Positions 47,191 through 59,748 of a DNA stretch of 64,000 bases are shown piece after piece. The stretch is taken from contig CP129291.1 of the NCBI GenBank assembly GCA_030437565.1, positions 1 to 64,000 on the forward strand, written 5' to 3'. The DNA comes from Terrilactibacillus sp. S3-3. GTDB taxonomy: Bacteria; Bacillota; Bacilli; Bacillales; Sporolactobacillaceae. Numbering within the stretch: position 1 is the first letter of the stretch; each line of letters opens with the position of its first letter. Position numbers and translations under genes: made by a program. The notes below the pieces were generated by a model that was not told the origin of the DNA, did no database searches, and saw nothing but the letters and a program-made list of their open reading frames with translations.

Positions 47191-47315
47191 TGTTTGGTTT
47201 TGAAGGACACATTCCTTCACTGATCCTTGAAAACTGGATAACGAAAGAAAAGAAATGCCAAGACTAATTTCCTAAATAGGAGTGGCGAGCGGCAAATGCC
47301 GATCGACACACCGAT

Positions 47316-50138
<2,823 letters not shown>

Positions 50139-50237
50139 ATTAGGAATAAGACTTTTCTTTCGTTTCCGGTTTTGAAGGTTCACCTTCAATTATAGGAGTG
50201 ACGACGAGATTTGACACCCGTCGACACGCCGATATAT

Positions 50238-50357
50238 AGTCTGGCGGCAATGGCGAAGAGGTCACACCCGTTCCCATCCCAACCGGCCGTTAAGCTCTTC
50301 CGCGCCAATGGTAATTGGGGGCTGTCCCCCCCTGTGAGAGTAGGTCGCTGCCAGGCA
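50238..50357 (+). rRNA. rrf: 5S rRNA
   Basis: From GTCTGGCGGCAATGGCGAAG to CGCTGCCAGGC. The loop C segment reads CATCCCAACCGGCCG where CATCCCGAACACGGCCG is usual, so a small indel is present. Confidence 0.93.
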
Positions 50358-50377
50358 ATGGATAGAAATAGATAAAA

Positions 50378-50412
50378 AAGGAAGCCGTCATTTTGATGGC
50401 TTCCTTTTTTTT
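50378..50412 (+). terminator. rRNA operon terminator
   Basis: AAGGAAGCC (50378-50386) pairs with GGCTTCCTT (50398-50406), followed by TTTTTT. Confidence 0.92.
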
Positions 50413-50576
50413 ACGTTCGAAGGGCGAAAGGCTCTAGCAGTTCAAAGATGAAACGAGGGTTTCGATGAACAAGCAGATCGAGGAAACAAGCGAGCGAGGA
50501 CCGGAGTGTACTGTGTACACGAGGACCGGAACGAACGCAGTTGACGAAGAGATGCGCCGTGCAGCGGAAGCCGGAG
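50413..50576 (+). ncRNA. Conserved-looking rRNA-downstream element
   Basis: GC-rich segment with the repeated words GAGGACCGGAGTGTACTGTG and GAGGACCGGAACGAACGCAG, then GTTGACGAAGAGATGCGCC and GGAAGCCGGAGCGC. I recall very similar sequence after rRNA or tRNA clusters in other Bacillaceae, possibly the Bacillaceae-1 RNA motif, but this is memory, not a search. It is not an open reading frame of any known protein. Confidence 0.45.
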
Positions 50577-50628
50577 CGCGCCAACGGTAATTGGGGGCGC
50601 CCCCTGTGAGAGTAGGCCCGCGCCAGGC
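50577..50628 (+). repeat. Partial 5S rRNA copy (3' third)
   Basis: GCGCCAACGGTAATTGGGGG through AGAGTAGGCCCGCGCCAGGC repeats the last 50 or so bases of the complete 5S gene (50306-50357) with several substitutions. It indicates a past duplication or recombination between rrn tails. Confidence 0.8.
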
Positions 50629-50675
50629 AATCGAGTAGGAGGCTAATCAATTAATGATTAGCCTCCTACTCGATT
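50629..50675. terminator. 21-bp perfect hairpin after the 5S fragment
   Basis: AATCGAGTAGGAGGCTAATC (from 50629, 21-base arm) pairs perfectly with the arm at 50655-50675 around ATTAA. There is no T tract on the plus side, so it may serve as a bidirectional barrier between the rrn operon and the convergent gene. Confidence 0.7.
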
Positions 50676-50996
50676 AAAACAATTGTCCGCAAGCATAAAA
50701 GGCATCCAAAATATGAACGGCCTATTGACTCCCCCAAGGGCATCGGCAAATGCTTAAAATCAACAAACGGGATTAGCCTATTTTCTCTGTACAGCCGCCA
50801 GGGCCTTTGCTGAGCAGAATGTTTAAGGATTTCCAATCGGCTGGCATTCGCCTCAGCCCCGCTGACAATGAAAGCGAGGAAGATAACCTTTAATTCTTGT
50901 ATTTTTTGCTCATGTCGTGCAGAATAGAGATTGTCTTCAAATAACATCTTGCAGGGCTTCCTTGTACAATTCTTCTTCGATGTATGTCTTTGCCAT
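50666..50996 (-). CDS. Hypothetical protein (frameshifted)
   Basis: From ATG 50996: MAKTYIEEELYKEALQDVI, a one-base shift near 50941, then DNLYSARHEQKIQELKVIFL and a basic region (PWRLYRENRLIPFVDFKHL). About 110 residues ending inside the hairpin at 50666. No family recognised; no strong ribosome site. Confidence 0.4.
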
Positions 50997-51130
50997 TCAT
51001 ATTCCGTTCATAAAATTAAAGTAAAATGATCACTAAGGATACGGAAGCAGATGTCTGCTTTTTTATAATGTGTTCTTGCTGTTAAGATTAAAATCTATTT
51101 CCGTTCTTTTTAGATTGGAGTTGAAAGCCT

Positions 51131-52865
51131 TTGCTTAGACTATCAAAATATTTATCACCTTATCGCTGGTCCATTCTTTTCTCGGTTATTTTTGTTTTTT
51201 TACAGTCATTATTTAACTTGTATTTACCGACACTGATGTCTGATATTGTGGATACCGGTATTGTAAAAGGGGATATTGCGTACATTCTAAAAATGGGCCT
51301 CTATATGCTTCTGGTGACGCTGCTGGCCGGTTTATTTACGGTGCTGTCGAACTACCTTGCTTCTCGGGTGGCCACAGGTTTTGGCCGGGATGTCCGAAAC
51401 AAGATGTTTGCACACGTTGAAACTTTTTCATTAAAAGAATTTGACCAAGTGGGGACGGCATCTCTTATTACACGCTCGACAAATGATATCGCACAAATTG
51501 AACAAGTCTACATGATGATTTTAAAATTGATGATTATGGCTCCTTTGATGTGTATCGGCGGGATTATTATGGCGGTTTATAAGGACGCCAGGCTGTCGCT
51601 TGTTCTTGTTGTGACAATTCCGGTGCTCGTTATTTCCATTCTTCTCGTTGCGAAAAAAGGGATGCCATTATTCAAAGTGATTCAGAAAAAAATGGATAAA
51701 TTGAACTTGGTCCTTCGCGAAGGTTTAACCGGCATCCGTGTGATCCGAGCTTTCAACCGCGGCCAAGACGAGATTGAGCGGTTTGATGAAGCCAATCGAG
51801 ATATGACGGCAACTGCGATCCGAGTTAATAAAATTATGGCTTCTTTAATGCCGCTGATGATGTTTATCATGAATGTTTCGACGGTCGCAATTGTGTGGTT
51901 CGGCGGACTGCGCATCGATCAGGGCGGTATGGAAGTCGGTGATCTGATGGCTTTCATTCAATATGCGATGCAAATCATGTTTTCGCTGATCATGGGGTCG
52001 ATGATGTTCATCATGATTCCAAGAGGGCAGGCCTCGGCCGTGCGGATTAACGAAGTGCTGGCGATCGAGCCGGATATTAAGGAAGACGGCCAAACGGCAA
52101 GCACTTCATTGAACGAAAAAACAGGGGTCATTGCGTTTAAAGATGTCACCTATCGTTATCCAGGGGCTGAAAAACCGGCGCTGGAACATGTGTCATTTAC
52201 GGCTCGTCCCGGCGAGACGACGGCGATTATCGGAGGCACAGGGGCAGGAAAGTCAACACTGCTCAATTTGATTCCCAGATTTTTTTTGATGCAACCGGCG
52301 GAAGCGTCTTGATTGACGGAGTCGATGTCAGAAAAATACCGGTTCAAGATCTCCGCGCCATGATTGGCTATGTTCCGCAAAAAGCGGTGCTGTTCACCGG
52401 GACAATTGCCGACAATATTCGTTATGGTCATGACAGCCTGTCGGATGAGGAAATCAAAGAAGCGGCGCGGATTGCTCAGGCCGACGGTTTTGTTACTGAT
52501 ATGAAGGATGGCTATGCATCGATGATCGCACAAGGCGGTAAAAACGTATCCGGCGGGCAAAAACAGCGCCTATCCATCGCCCGTGCGATTGCAAGGAAAC
52601 CCGATATTTATTTATTGGATGATTGTTTTTCAGCACTTGACTATAAAACGGATGCCAATCTGCGCGCCGCACTTAAAGATATCACAACATCTTCGACAGT
52701 CATCATGGTTGCCCAGCGTGTCAGTACCGTCATTCATGCGGATAAAATCATTGTTTTGGATGAAGGACGGATGGCCGAATCGGTACTCATGATGAGCTGA
52801 TGAAGACATGCCCGGTTTATCGCGAAATTGTCGAATCCCAAATAGACAGGGAGGAATTGGCATGA
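51131..52865 (+). CDS. Multidrug ABC exporter half-transporter, first subunit (frameshifted)
   Basis: Six-helix exporter domain (MLRLSKYLSPYRWSILFSVI; LPTLMSDIVDTGIVKGDIAY) fused to an ATPase with Walker A GGTGAGKSTLLNL, signature NVSGGQKQRLSIARAIA and Walker B IYLLDDCFSALD. Asp replaces the catalytic Glu after Walker B, typical of the degenerate site in heterodimeric exporters such as LmrCD or YheIH. Indels are near 52285 (T run) and 52775; the corrected C-terminus overlaps the next start as ATGA at 52862-52865. The start is TTG 51131. Confidence 0.9.
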
Positions 52866-54727
52866 GCAAAAACGTCAGGGGTCACGGCGGATTTGGACCG
52901 GGAAGGCCGTCGCACATGCCGGTTCAAAAAGCTAAGGACTTTAAAAAGACTTTTAAACGATTAATGAGCTATTTACGCCCGCACAAAGCCGTTTTTTACT
53001 TACTGTTTTTATCGCGGCCATTCTAAGCACCGTTTTTTCCATTATTGGTCCAAAACTTATATGGGGGACGCGACGACAAAATTATTTGCAGGCATGATGA
53101 TGAAACTGAAAGGCGTTCCGGGTGCAAAAATCGATTTCAGCTACATTGGGCATATCGTGATCATTTTGCTTGTTTTTTATATTTTTTCAGTTCATTGTTC
53201 ACTTACATTATGCAATACCTTATGAGCGGCGTATCGCAAAAAATTGTTTATGTGATTCGCAAGCAGGTCGATGAAAAACTTGCCCGCCTGCCGATCAGCT
53301 ATTTTGATTCACGTACGTATGGTGAAGTGCTCAGCCGGGCGGTGAATGATTCGGAGAATATCAGCAATACACTGCAGCAAAGCCTGGCGATGACGATCAC
53401 CTCGATTGTGACGCTATTGGGTGTGATCGTCATGATGCTCACCATCAGCCCGCTTTTGACGGTCGTTCTGCTCGTGACCATACCGCTTAGTTTAATTGGT
53501 ATTAAAGGAATCGCTAGCCGCTCGCAGCGCTATTTTATGCAGCAGCAGCAGCAAATCGGCCATCTCAATGGCCATGTGGAAGAGATGTTCACAGGCCACC
53601 AGGTCATCAAAGCCTTTGGACGCGAACGTCAGTCGGTTGATACCTTTAAAAATATTAATGATAAACTCTATCATTCGGCTTGGAAAGCCCAATTCTTATC
53701 AGGTATTATGATGCCGATGATGATGTTTGTCGGCAATATCGGGTATGTACTGATCTCAGTCGTCGGCGGCATTTTAGTCACGAGGGCGATTGAAATCGGC
53801 GATATTCAGGCATTTATTCAGTATGCCCGCCAATTTACCCAACCGATGAGCCAGATTGCTAATATATCCAATATTATTCAATCGACGATCGCTTCGGCGG
53901 AACGGATATTTGAAATTCTGGATGAGCAGGAAGAAGCTGCCGACCCGGCGAACGTCAAAAGGCTTGAGCATCCGAAAGGCAATGTTCAGTTCCAGGATGT
54001 TTCATTTCGGTATAAAGATGATGAACCATTGATTGAACATATGAACATCAATGTCAAAGCCGGGCAATCGGTAGCAATCGTCGGTCCGACCGGAGCCGGA
54101 AAAACAACGCTTGTTAATCTGCTGATGAGGTTCTATGAACTAAAATCCGGTAAAATCACAATCGATGGAATTGATATTACCGAAATGACAAGAGAAGAGC
54201 TGCACAGCCTCTTTGGCATGGTTCTTCAGGATACGTGGCTGTTTAAAGGAACCATTCGCGACAATATTGCCTACGGGCGGCGGGGAGCGAGCGAAGCGGC
54301 GATCATTGAAGCGGCTAAAGCCGCCCATGCTGATCATTTTATCCGCACGCTGCCGGATGGGTATGATACGGTGCTTAATGAAGAGGCAACGAACATTTCC
54401 CAAGGGCAAAAGCAGCTTTTGACGATTGCCCGGGCAATTCTTGCTGATCCGCCGCTTTTGATTCTTGATGAGGCAACGAGCAATGTCGATACGCGCACCG
54501 AAGTTTATATTCAAAAAGCGATGTCTCAATTGATGAAAAATCGAACGAGTTTTGTTATTGCCCACCGGTTGTCGACGATCCAGGATGCCGATTTGATTCT
54601 TGTCATGAACCAAGGCCGGGTGATTGAGCAAGGAAATCATGAACAGCTTTTGGAAATGAACGGATTTTATGCCGAGCTTTATAATAGCCAATTTTCAGAT
54701 GCGGGGGCGCGGGAAAACATTAGTTAA
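52862..54727 (+). CDS. Multidrug ABC exporter half-transporter, second subunit (frameshifted)
   Basis: Partner of the preceding gene, translationally coupled. N-terminal extension SKNVRGHGGFGPGRPSHMP, six transmembrane helices, Walker A GPTGAGKTTLVNLL, Walker B LLILDEATSNVD with the catalytic Glu, and the H-loop IAHRLST. The signature reads NISQGQKQLLTIARAIL, a weakened LSGGQ. Together the pair forms one good and one degenerate ATP site. Frameshifts are near 53010, 53063 and 53185. Substrates unknown; drugs or lipids are typical. Confidence 0.9.
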
Positions 54728-54755
54728 ACCATGGTAAAACCCAAATCCAACAAGG

Positions 54756-54797
54756 GCGGGAACGAATGCTGCTGCTATCGTTCCCGCTCCTTTTTCT
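54756..54797 (+). terminator. Terminator of the ABC exporter operon
   Basis: GCGGGAACGA (54756-54765) pairs with TCGTTCCCGC (54778-54787), followed by TCCTTTTT. Confidence 0.92.
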
Positions 54798-54848
54798 GTC
54801 AATTTTTTCAACATTAACCGTTACATCCAGCTTCTGGTTTGGCGGACA

Positions 54849-55058
54849 TTGATTGACGCTTTTTTACAGGCCTTTATAGTCGAGTCCGTATACCTAAAAC
54901 AATGCAGCGCCGATCAGTCGCCTGTCCATCTCGCATGTTTTTATAAAACTGGGAACATGGTCGAAGTAGAGCCATATAATAAAGAAGCTGAGAAAGTAAG
55001 TTTGTCATTTAAATATTTTTACAAAAGGAATAAGCAGGCCAAATGCCTCTTTATTTGA
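54849..55058 (+). pseudogene. Possible fragment of an HD-GYP-type N-terminal domain
   Basis: An open frame of 69 codons whose start, FLQAFIVESVYLKQ, matches FLEAFLIETVYVKN in the HD-GYP-like protein at 9267-10350 in eight of the first thirteen positions with conservative changes elsewhere. No ribosome site and no C-terminal domain. Either a decayed paralogue or chance. Nothing else is seen between the ABC terminator and csfB. Confidence 0.35.
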
Positions 55059-55104
55059 ATAAAACAGGCGGTGGATGGTTATCCTACTATTGGAGGTGGA
55101 AGAT

Positions 55105-55341
55105 ATGGCTATAGTGGTTCACTCATGTACCGGGGAAACTTGCATGATTTGCGGACATACGAAGACAAGTGGTATTCATATTTGCAATCAATTAATCTGT
55201 GATTCTTGCCAGAAAGAGATCGTAGAGACAGATGTCAATAATTGGAAAATATAAGTACTATATAAAAAAGTTAGCGAAACTGAAAATAAAAATAAAAGTA
55301 ACTGAACAAACCGACGAATCGGATAAAAAAAAAACATATAA
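55105..55341 (+). CDS. csfB: Anti-sigma-G factor Gin/CsfB (frameshifted)
   Basis: A small zinc-binding protein that holds sigma-G (and sigma-E) inactive at the wrong stage of sporulation. ATG 55105 follows GGAGGTG. Two CxxC pairs are seen: ETCMICGHTKTSGIH and QLICDSCQKEIV. A shift near 55250 leads to KYKYYIKKLAKLKIKIK, matching the family YYxKKL motif. The natural stop is probably TAA 55339-55341 if the ten-A run is two too long; as written the frame runs to 55414. It occupies the csfB position after the rrn operon. Confidence 0.85.
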
Positions 55342-55350
55342 GTCGAAAAC

Positions 55351-55391
55351 AGGCAGGCGGAACCTTTGGCAAAAAGGGGGGACGCCTGCCT
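55351..55391 (+). terminator. Terminator-like hairpin after csfB
   Basis: AGGCAGGCG (55351-55359) pairs perfectly with CGCCTGCCT (55383-55391); the T tract is weak. The 200 bases to comP hold only promoter-like AT-rich sequence and a 26-codon frame without a ribosome site. Confidence 0.6.
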
Positions 55392-55605
55392 GCTTGTCGT
55401 TTCCAAGGGGTTAGAGACTTAATCTCTCCAAGCCTCGGTCATTATTAAGGTTTAACCATAGTTATTTTCAGACAGGTGTCGAATGACGGGGAATTCCGTC
55501 TTCTTAGCCTGGAAGCTGCGATATAACATGATGCGTCTTTTTGAATCATCCATTTTCTGCTAAACTAATACTTGATAAAAAGAAAAGAGAAAAGGGTTGC
55601 TGATC

Positions 55606-57947
55606 ATGAGTGTTGCCTTAACTGTCCCGAGGCTTCGAAAGCTCGCTCTTGCCGTGTGTCTGGCACTGTCTTTGTTCGCTGCACTCCATTTTGTATTGAT
55701 GATTTTGCACTACCCATATGTGGGGATCTACACGGACGTAAAAGGAAGCCGCGTGACAGCAGAATATATTGCGCCGTACAGCTGGCTGAAAGCAGGCGGG
55801 AATCCGGCGCGGTGAAAGGGTGCTGTTCATTGACGGCAAGCTGGCGCTTGCCAATCCCAATGTTATGAGATACGGTGAAATTGAGCAGGCCCGTTCGATC
55901 ACACTCATGCACGGCCGTGATGTTCAGCAATTGAAAGTGAAAAAAGGGGGAATCCGGCGCGGCGCTTTTATATTATTTGATCATCCCTGCCGTTTTTTTT
56001 CTGATGTGTTTTGCAATGGGGTGTTTTTTGTATACAAGACAGCAGAAGAATCAGGCGGTTCCTGTGCTCATTGCGTTTATGGCAGCGGCCGGCATCATGC
56101 TGCTGGAAGTCGGCGCCAATACGCGGCAAGATGAGTGGAGCCTCAGGCTGACGACTTTTTCAATGCTTTATGGCCATGTGCTGATGATGCATTTTTTACG
56201 AAAGTATTTTGCATCTTGGTCGCTTTTTTTTTTTATATCGAAACTATCGCTTATTTTTCTCTATTTGTCCGCATCATTCATTTTGTATACAGCATGCTGT
56301 TCTCGGAAAAGGAAATCAATGCCGGTTATCCGCTCGAATTGATTTTTTCTGCAGCTGTTTTTGTCATGCTGTCTATACAAACGATTCGTTTATACATAAG
56401 GGTGAAAAAAACGGAATATCGGAAAATCGTTCAGATTTTGATGACCGGTTTTTTTTTCCTGTCATTATTCCCATTTGCCGGTCTGTATGCGCTGCCGCTT
56501 GTCGCGTTTGGCGTGCCGGTTACTCCTCTAGAGTGGACGCTTCCTTTCCTTGTTTTTATGCCGATAACACTGTTTTATTTGGTCATTTCGGAATTTTTTA
56601 TCGATATATCTTTTATTATCGGCAGGCTCGCTTACTACGGCGGATTGAGTCTGTTTGTCACCGCTCTTATTTTATCAGCTTTTCTAGGTGTGATGCATAA
56701 GTCGATTGCCTGGAATCCGCTAGAGGTTGCAAGGATGGGCATCATCACTTTGACAGTGGTCCTTCTCTTACTGTACAGCAAGGATATCTGGATTATTACT
56801 TAAGAAAACGGCTTTTCCCGAAACGGCAGGATTTTCAAACAAGCCTGAATCGCTTCTTGAAATGGTCTAAAACAGAATACAATATGTCCGATTTTGTGTT
56901 TATTTTGCAAAAAGAAGCAGAAAACTGTTTGCCTGTTGAAAGAGCGATGCTGGTTAAAATGGATGGCGACCGCCAGGCCATATCGCTTTCAAACAGCGAC
57001 GTTCCGGTGCCAGATTCTTTGCGGCACACTATTTTTGCATTGAAATCAACCGGGACGTTTATTGAGACCGCGGTCGGCTTTTCGGCGCTTCTATTGAGCC
57101 GGGACGACGATACGATTGTTCTGGCCGGAAAGTGGAAAAAGCCGAGGCGAAGACTGAACCTTGATGAACAAGTATGGCTGGAAACGATGATGAATTATGC
57201 TCAGTTGGTAATGGAGAATCTTTACAAAACGGAAGAACTCATGGACGCTTTCAAGCATCTCGAAACAAACCGTCAGTCGCTGTCGATGACGACGAAAAAG
57301 TTTATTTTCAAAATTTCCGAACGGGAACGAAGACAGCTTTCCCAGGATTTGCATGATACCAATTTGCAGGATCAGTTAGCGGTAGCACGGGATATTGATG
57401 CTGAAAAGGAAAAAGTATCGGATCCGGCTGTCGTGTATTTCCTGGAAAATATTCGTGAACGCATCCTTGATAATGTCCATGTATTAAGAAAAGTCATTAA
57501 TGATCTGCGCCCGGATTTTATTCAAAGACTGGGTCTCGTGAAGTCGCTGGCCATTCTTTTTGAACAGACGAATCTGCGCTCAAATTTTGTTCTTCAGGAA
57601 CAGATTGACGAAGAATTAATGATCGAAGATAAAGAGATAGAAATTGCCCTCTATCGGGTCATTCAAGAGATGCTGAATAATGCGATGAAACATTCGGGGG
57701 CTGCTCATGTGCGCTTGACATTGACACAGAGAGACCGCCGCTGCGTGCTTGATTACCTGGATGACGGTACGGGTATCGATTTGAAGGGCTGGATCGTTCA
57801 TTCAGCACAATGGGTATCCCGGGGATGATTGGCCGGGTAGAGGGGCTCGGCGGCAAGGTCATCATAGACCCAGGGAAAGGAAGCGGGCAAAGGAAAGGGC
57901 TGCATGTCGTGATGACATTACCAATAGAATCATATAAAGAAAACTGA
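55606..57947 (+). CDS. ComP-like sensor histidine kinase with PDZ-like segment (frameshifted)
   Basis: About 780 residues when reconstructed, the size of B. subtilis ComP. Start ATG 55606, AAAGGG upstream. A first transmembrane helix (LALAVCLALSLFAALHFVLM) is followed by an extracytoplasmic PDZ-like stretch (GERVLFIDGKLALANPNV) and seven or more further helices. The cytoplasmic part has the HisKA_3 motif ERERRQLSQDLHDTNLQDQL (phospho-acceptor His in LHDT, ComP-type LQDQL) and the HATPase boxes ALYRVIQEMLNNAMKHS, DDGTGID and GMIGRVEGLGGKV. Frameshifts are near 55803, 55965, 56218, 56805 and 57795. It lies directly before a ComA-like gene; no comQ or comX neighbour is seen, so the ligand is unknown. 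Confidence 0.85.
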
Positions 57948-57957
57948 AAGGAGAGCG

Positions 57958-58620
57958 GTGGAGGTGACAAAAGTGCTGGTCATAGATGATCATGCCATGG
58001 TAACTTATGGGACGAAGGCGGTGCTCGAAAAAGAAGGCTTCGATGTTGATACTTTGCCAGGTGCCACTCGGCTTCAAGCAGTTTTGAAAAATAAACGCTA
58101 TGATCTGTATTTAGTTGATTTAAATATGCCTGATATTGATGGAACGGAAGCGATGGAGCAGATTTTGTCGAACGATCCCGATGCAAAAGTGCTGATTTAT
58201 ACCGGATACGATACTGAGATCAAGCTGCTGTTTGTTTATATGATTACAAAAGGAGCATCGGGTGTCATCAGCAAGTCGGCTTCGATCGAGACGCTGATCG
58301 CTTCATTGAAAGCGGCGCTCAGAGATGAAGTGATTCTCCCGATTTCGCTCTTCCGCCAGCTTGGCACAGAGGAAGCGGCCAGCCCGAGCGAAGTGGAACT
58401 GAATGATAAAGAATATCAAATTATGGTGGGCGTCATGGATGGCAAGACAAATAAAGAGATTGCCGAATGGCTGTTAATCAGCCAGCGGACGGTGGAAAAA
58501 TATTTGACAAGTATTTTTCAAAAGCTGGGTGTACATTCACGAGTTGGGGCGCTGAACAAGGCAAAAAAATTGGGGATCCTTCCTCATGACAAACGCAACG
58601 GACAGCTTTTTACAAAATAG
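57958..58620 (+). CDS. ComA-like response regulator, NarL/LuxR family
   Basis: 220 residues, intact. Receiver domain with acidic pair VLVIDDHAMVTYGTKAVLE, phospho-acceptor Asp in DLYLVDLNMPDIDG and Lys in GVISKSAS; C-terminal LuxR-type HTH (GKTNKEIAEWLLISQRTVEKYLTSIF). The strings IDDHxxxxxGTK, YTGY and ISK-S resemble B. subtilis ComA. The start is GTG 57958 or the better-spaced GTG 57964 after AAAGGAGAG. It follows the kinase by about ten bases and is one operon with it. A ComA-type DNA site stands about 95 bases downstream. Confidence 0.9.
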   Translation: MEVTKVLVIDDHAMVTYGTKAVLEKEGFDVDTLPGATRLQAVLKNKRYDLYLVDLNMPDIDGTEAMEQILSNDPDAKVLIYTGYDTEIKLLFVYMITKGASGVISKSASIETLIASLKAALRDEVILPISLFRQLGTEEAASPSEVELNDKEYQIMVGVMDGKTNKEIAEWLLISQRTVEKYLTSIFQKLGVHSRVGALNKAKKLGILPHDKRNGQLFTK

Positions 58621-58682
58621 AATGGCCTATTGTGTTTGGATCGTTTGATCGGCGGGAAAACGGAGCATAATGGAAATAGATG

Positions 58683-58716
58683 TGCGGGGATGCGGAACCC
58701 CGCATTTTTTTTTTTT
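58683..58716 (+). terminator. Terminator of the kinase-regulator operon
   Basis: TGCGGGG (58683-58689) pairs with CCCCGCA (58698-58704), followed by about twelve T. Confidence 0.9.
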
Positions 58717-58730
58717 TGCGGTTTTCCGCA
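58715..58730. promoter_or_regulatory. ComA-type recognition element
   Basis: TTGCGG (58715-58720), TTTT, CCGCAT (58725-58730): an inverted repeat equal to the ComA consensus TTGCGG-N4-CCGCAA at all but the last base. A half site ATGCGG follows at 58736-58741, resembling the third recognition element of ComA promoters. It precedes the VanZ-like gene by 110 bases. Confidence 0.7.
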
Positions 58731-58778
58731 TCATTTATGCGGGGCAGGTCGAGGGAGGATGGATTATGATGAGAATAG

Positions 58779-58801
58779 AGAGGTAAAACAGGAATTTACC
58801 T
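58779..58801. promoter_or_regulatory. Inverted repeat before the VanZ-like gene
   Basis: GAGGTAAA, seven bases, TTTACCTC. It lies between the ComA-type site and the gene start, after a possible -10 (TATGAT, 58764-58769), so it may be a hairpin in the leader or an operator. An 18-codon frame (58758-58814) runs across it. Confidence 0.45.
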
Positions 58802-58839
58802 CCCGGATCGTCTGAAAATATAGAAGGGACAGTTGCGAC

Positions 58840-59421
58840 ATGATGGACAACCCTTTTGAGCCTAATATTTTGAGCTTTTTTCTTGTTTACGGCATTTTGC
58901 TGTCTCTTTGCCTTATTTGGTCCAAATTTGTTCGCAAACACCTGACGTTTAATAGGGGCGTGTATCTGTCACTTTTTGTTTACTATTTACTAATGGTGGT
59001 CGTCTTGACTTTGCTTCCGCTTTCGATTGGTCCGGCGATCATGGCCAAGTCATCCACTTCTTTTTCGTCCATCAACCTGGTTCCTTTCAAAACTCTTGTA
59101 TTGTATGGGCAAACGTCACAAGGACGATGGACCATCGTCTGCCACGTGCTTTTGCTGATGCCGCTCATGTTTTTTGTCGGTTTTGCTAAAAGAGGACAGA
59201 GCTCTATTTTAAAAATGATTTTTACAGGTTTTCTAGTGTCCTGTTTTCTTGAGAGCGTTCAGTGGGTTTTAGGCAGTCAGGCAATTCTTAATAATCACAT
59301 CTGTAATATTGATGATGTCATGATGAATACATTCGGTGCGGGGCTGGCAGCCGTCATCTTCAAAACAATGAGCAAAAATGAATGGTTGAAAAAATATATC
59401 ACAGATTGGATGTCCTTTTAA
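58840..59421 (+). CDS. VanZ-like family membrane protein
   Basis: 193 residues, intact. Four to five transmembrane segments with the VanZ hallmarks: the NLVPF motif (SSINLVPFKTLVLYG) and the late acidic box SVQWVLGSQ...CNIDDVMMNTFGAGLAAVI, where Glu/Gln and DDV-NT are conserved. VanZ itself raises teicoplanin resistance; the biochemical role of the wider family is not established. The first gene after the ComA-type site, with AGGGA eleven bases before ATG 58840. Confidence 0.88.
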   Translation: MMDNPFEPNILSFFLVYGILLSLCLIWSKFVRKHLTFNRGVYLSLFVYYLLMVVVLTLLPLSIGPAIMAKSSTSFSSINLVPFKTLVLYGQTSQGRWTIVCHVLLLMPLMFFVGFAKRGQSSILKMIFTGFLVSCFLESVQWVLGSQAILNNHICNIDDVMMNTFGAGLAAVIFKTMSKNEWLKKYITDWMSF

Positions 59422-59457
59422 AGACACCGGCATAGCAAGATAAAAGGGGGAAGATAG

Positions 59458-59748
59458 ATGCTCGCTTTTGATAATAAAAGACATAAGAATGTTGAAAGGG
59501 ATACTATATTTTTGAAGGTTTTTATATGGTCGATCCCGATGGCCATTTTAACCGCCTTTTTCCAATATGAGCTGGTGCCGATCATTCTTTTTTCTCCATC
59601 AATTGTGACAATGGTCGTCAGGCCTCCTTATGGAGAGCGTTTATTTAGAATCGGCGGGATCATCTGCCTCTTTTCCGTGAGTGTGCTGGCCCGTATGGTT
59701 TTCGACCTGGTTAATAAATGGGGGTGCAATGATTACGATCAGAGATGA
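59458..59748 (+). CDS. Small membrane protein, unknown
   Basis: 96 residues from ATG 59458 after GGGGGAAGATAG: a charged N-terminus (NKRHKNVERDTIFLK), then three hydrophobic segments (VFIWSIPMAILTAFFQY; LVPIILFSPSIVTMVV; LFRIGGIICLFSVSVLARMV). No family recognised. Its C-terminal end overlaps the next small gene by 20 bases, and the VanZ gene is 36 bases upstream, so the three are likely one operon. Confidence 0.65.
   Translation: MLAFDNKRHKNVERDTIFLKVFIWSIPMAILTAFFQYELVPIILFSPSIVTMVVRPPYGERLFRIGGIICLFSVSVLARMVFDLVNKWGCNDYDQR

Noticed and set aside
54140..54691. 183-codon minus-strand frame opposite the second ABC subunit
   Set aside because: Antisense shadow of Walker and signature motifs.
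55483..55563. 26-codon frame upstream of the ComP-like gene considered as a ComX-type pheromone
   Set aside because: No good ribosome site, no conserved Trp near the C-terminus and no ComQ gene beside it; signal remains unknown.
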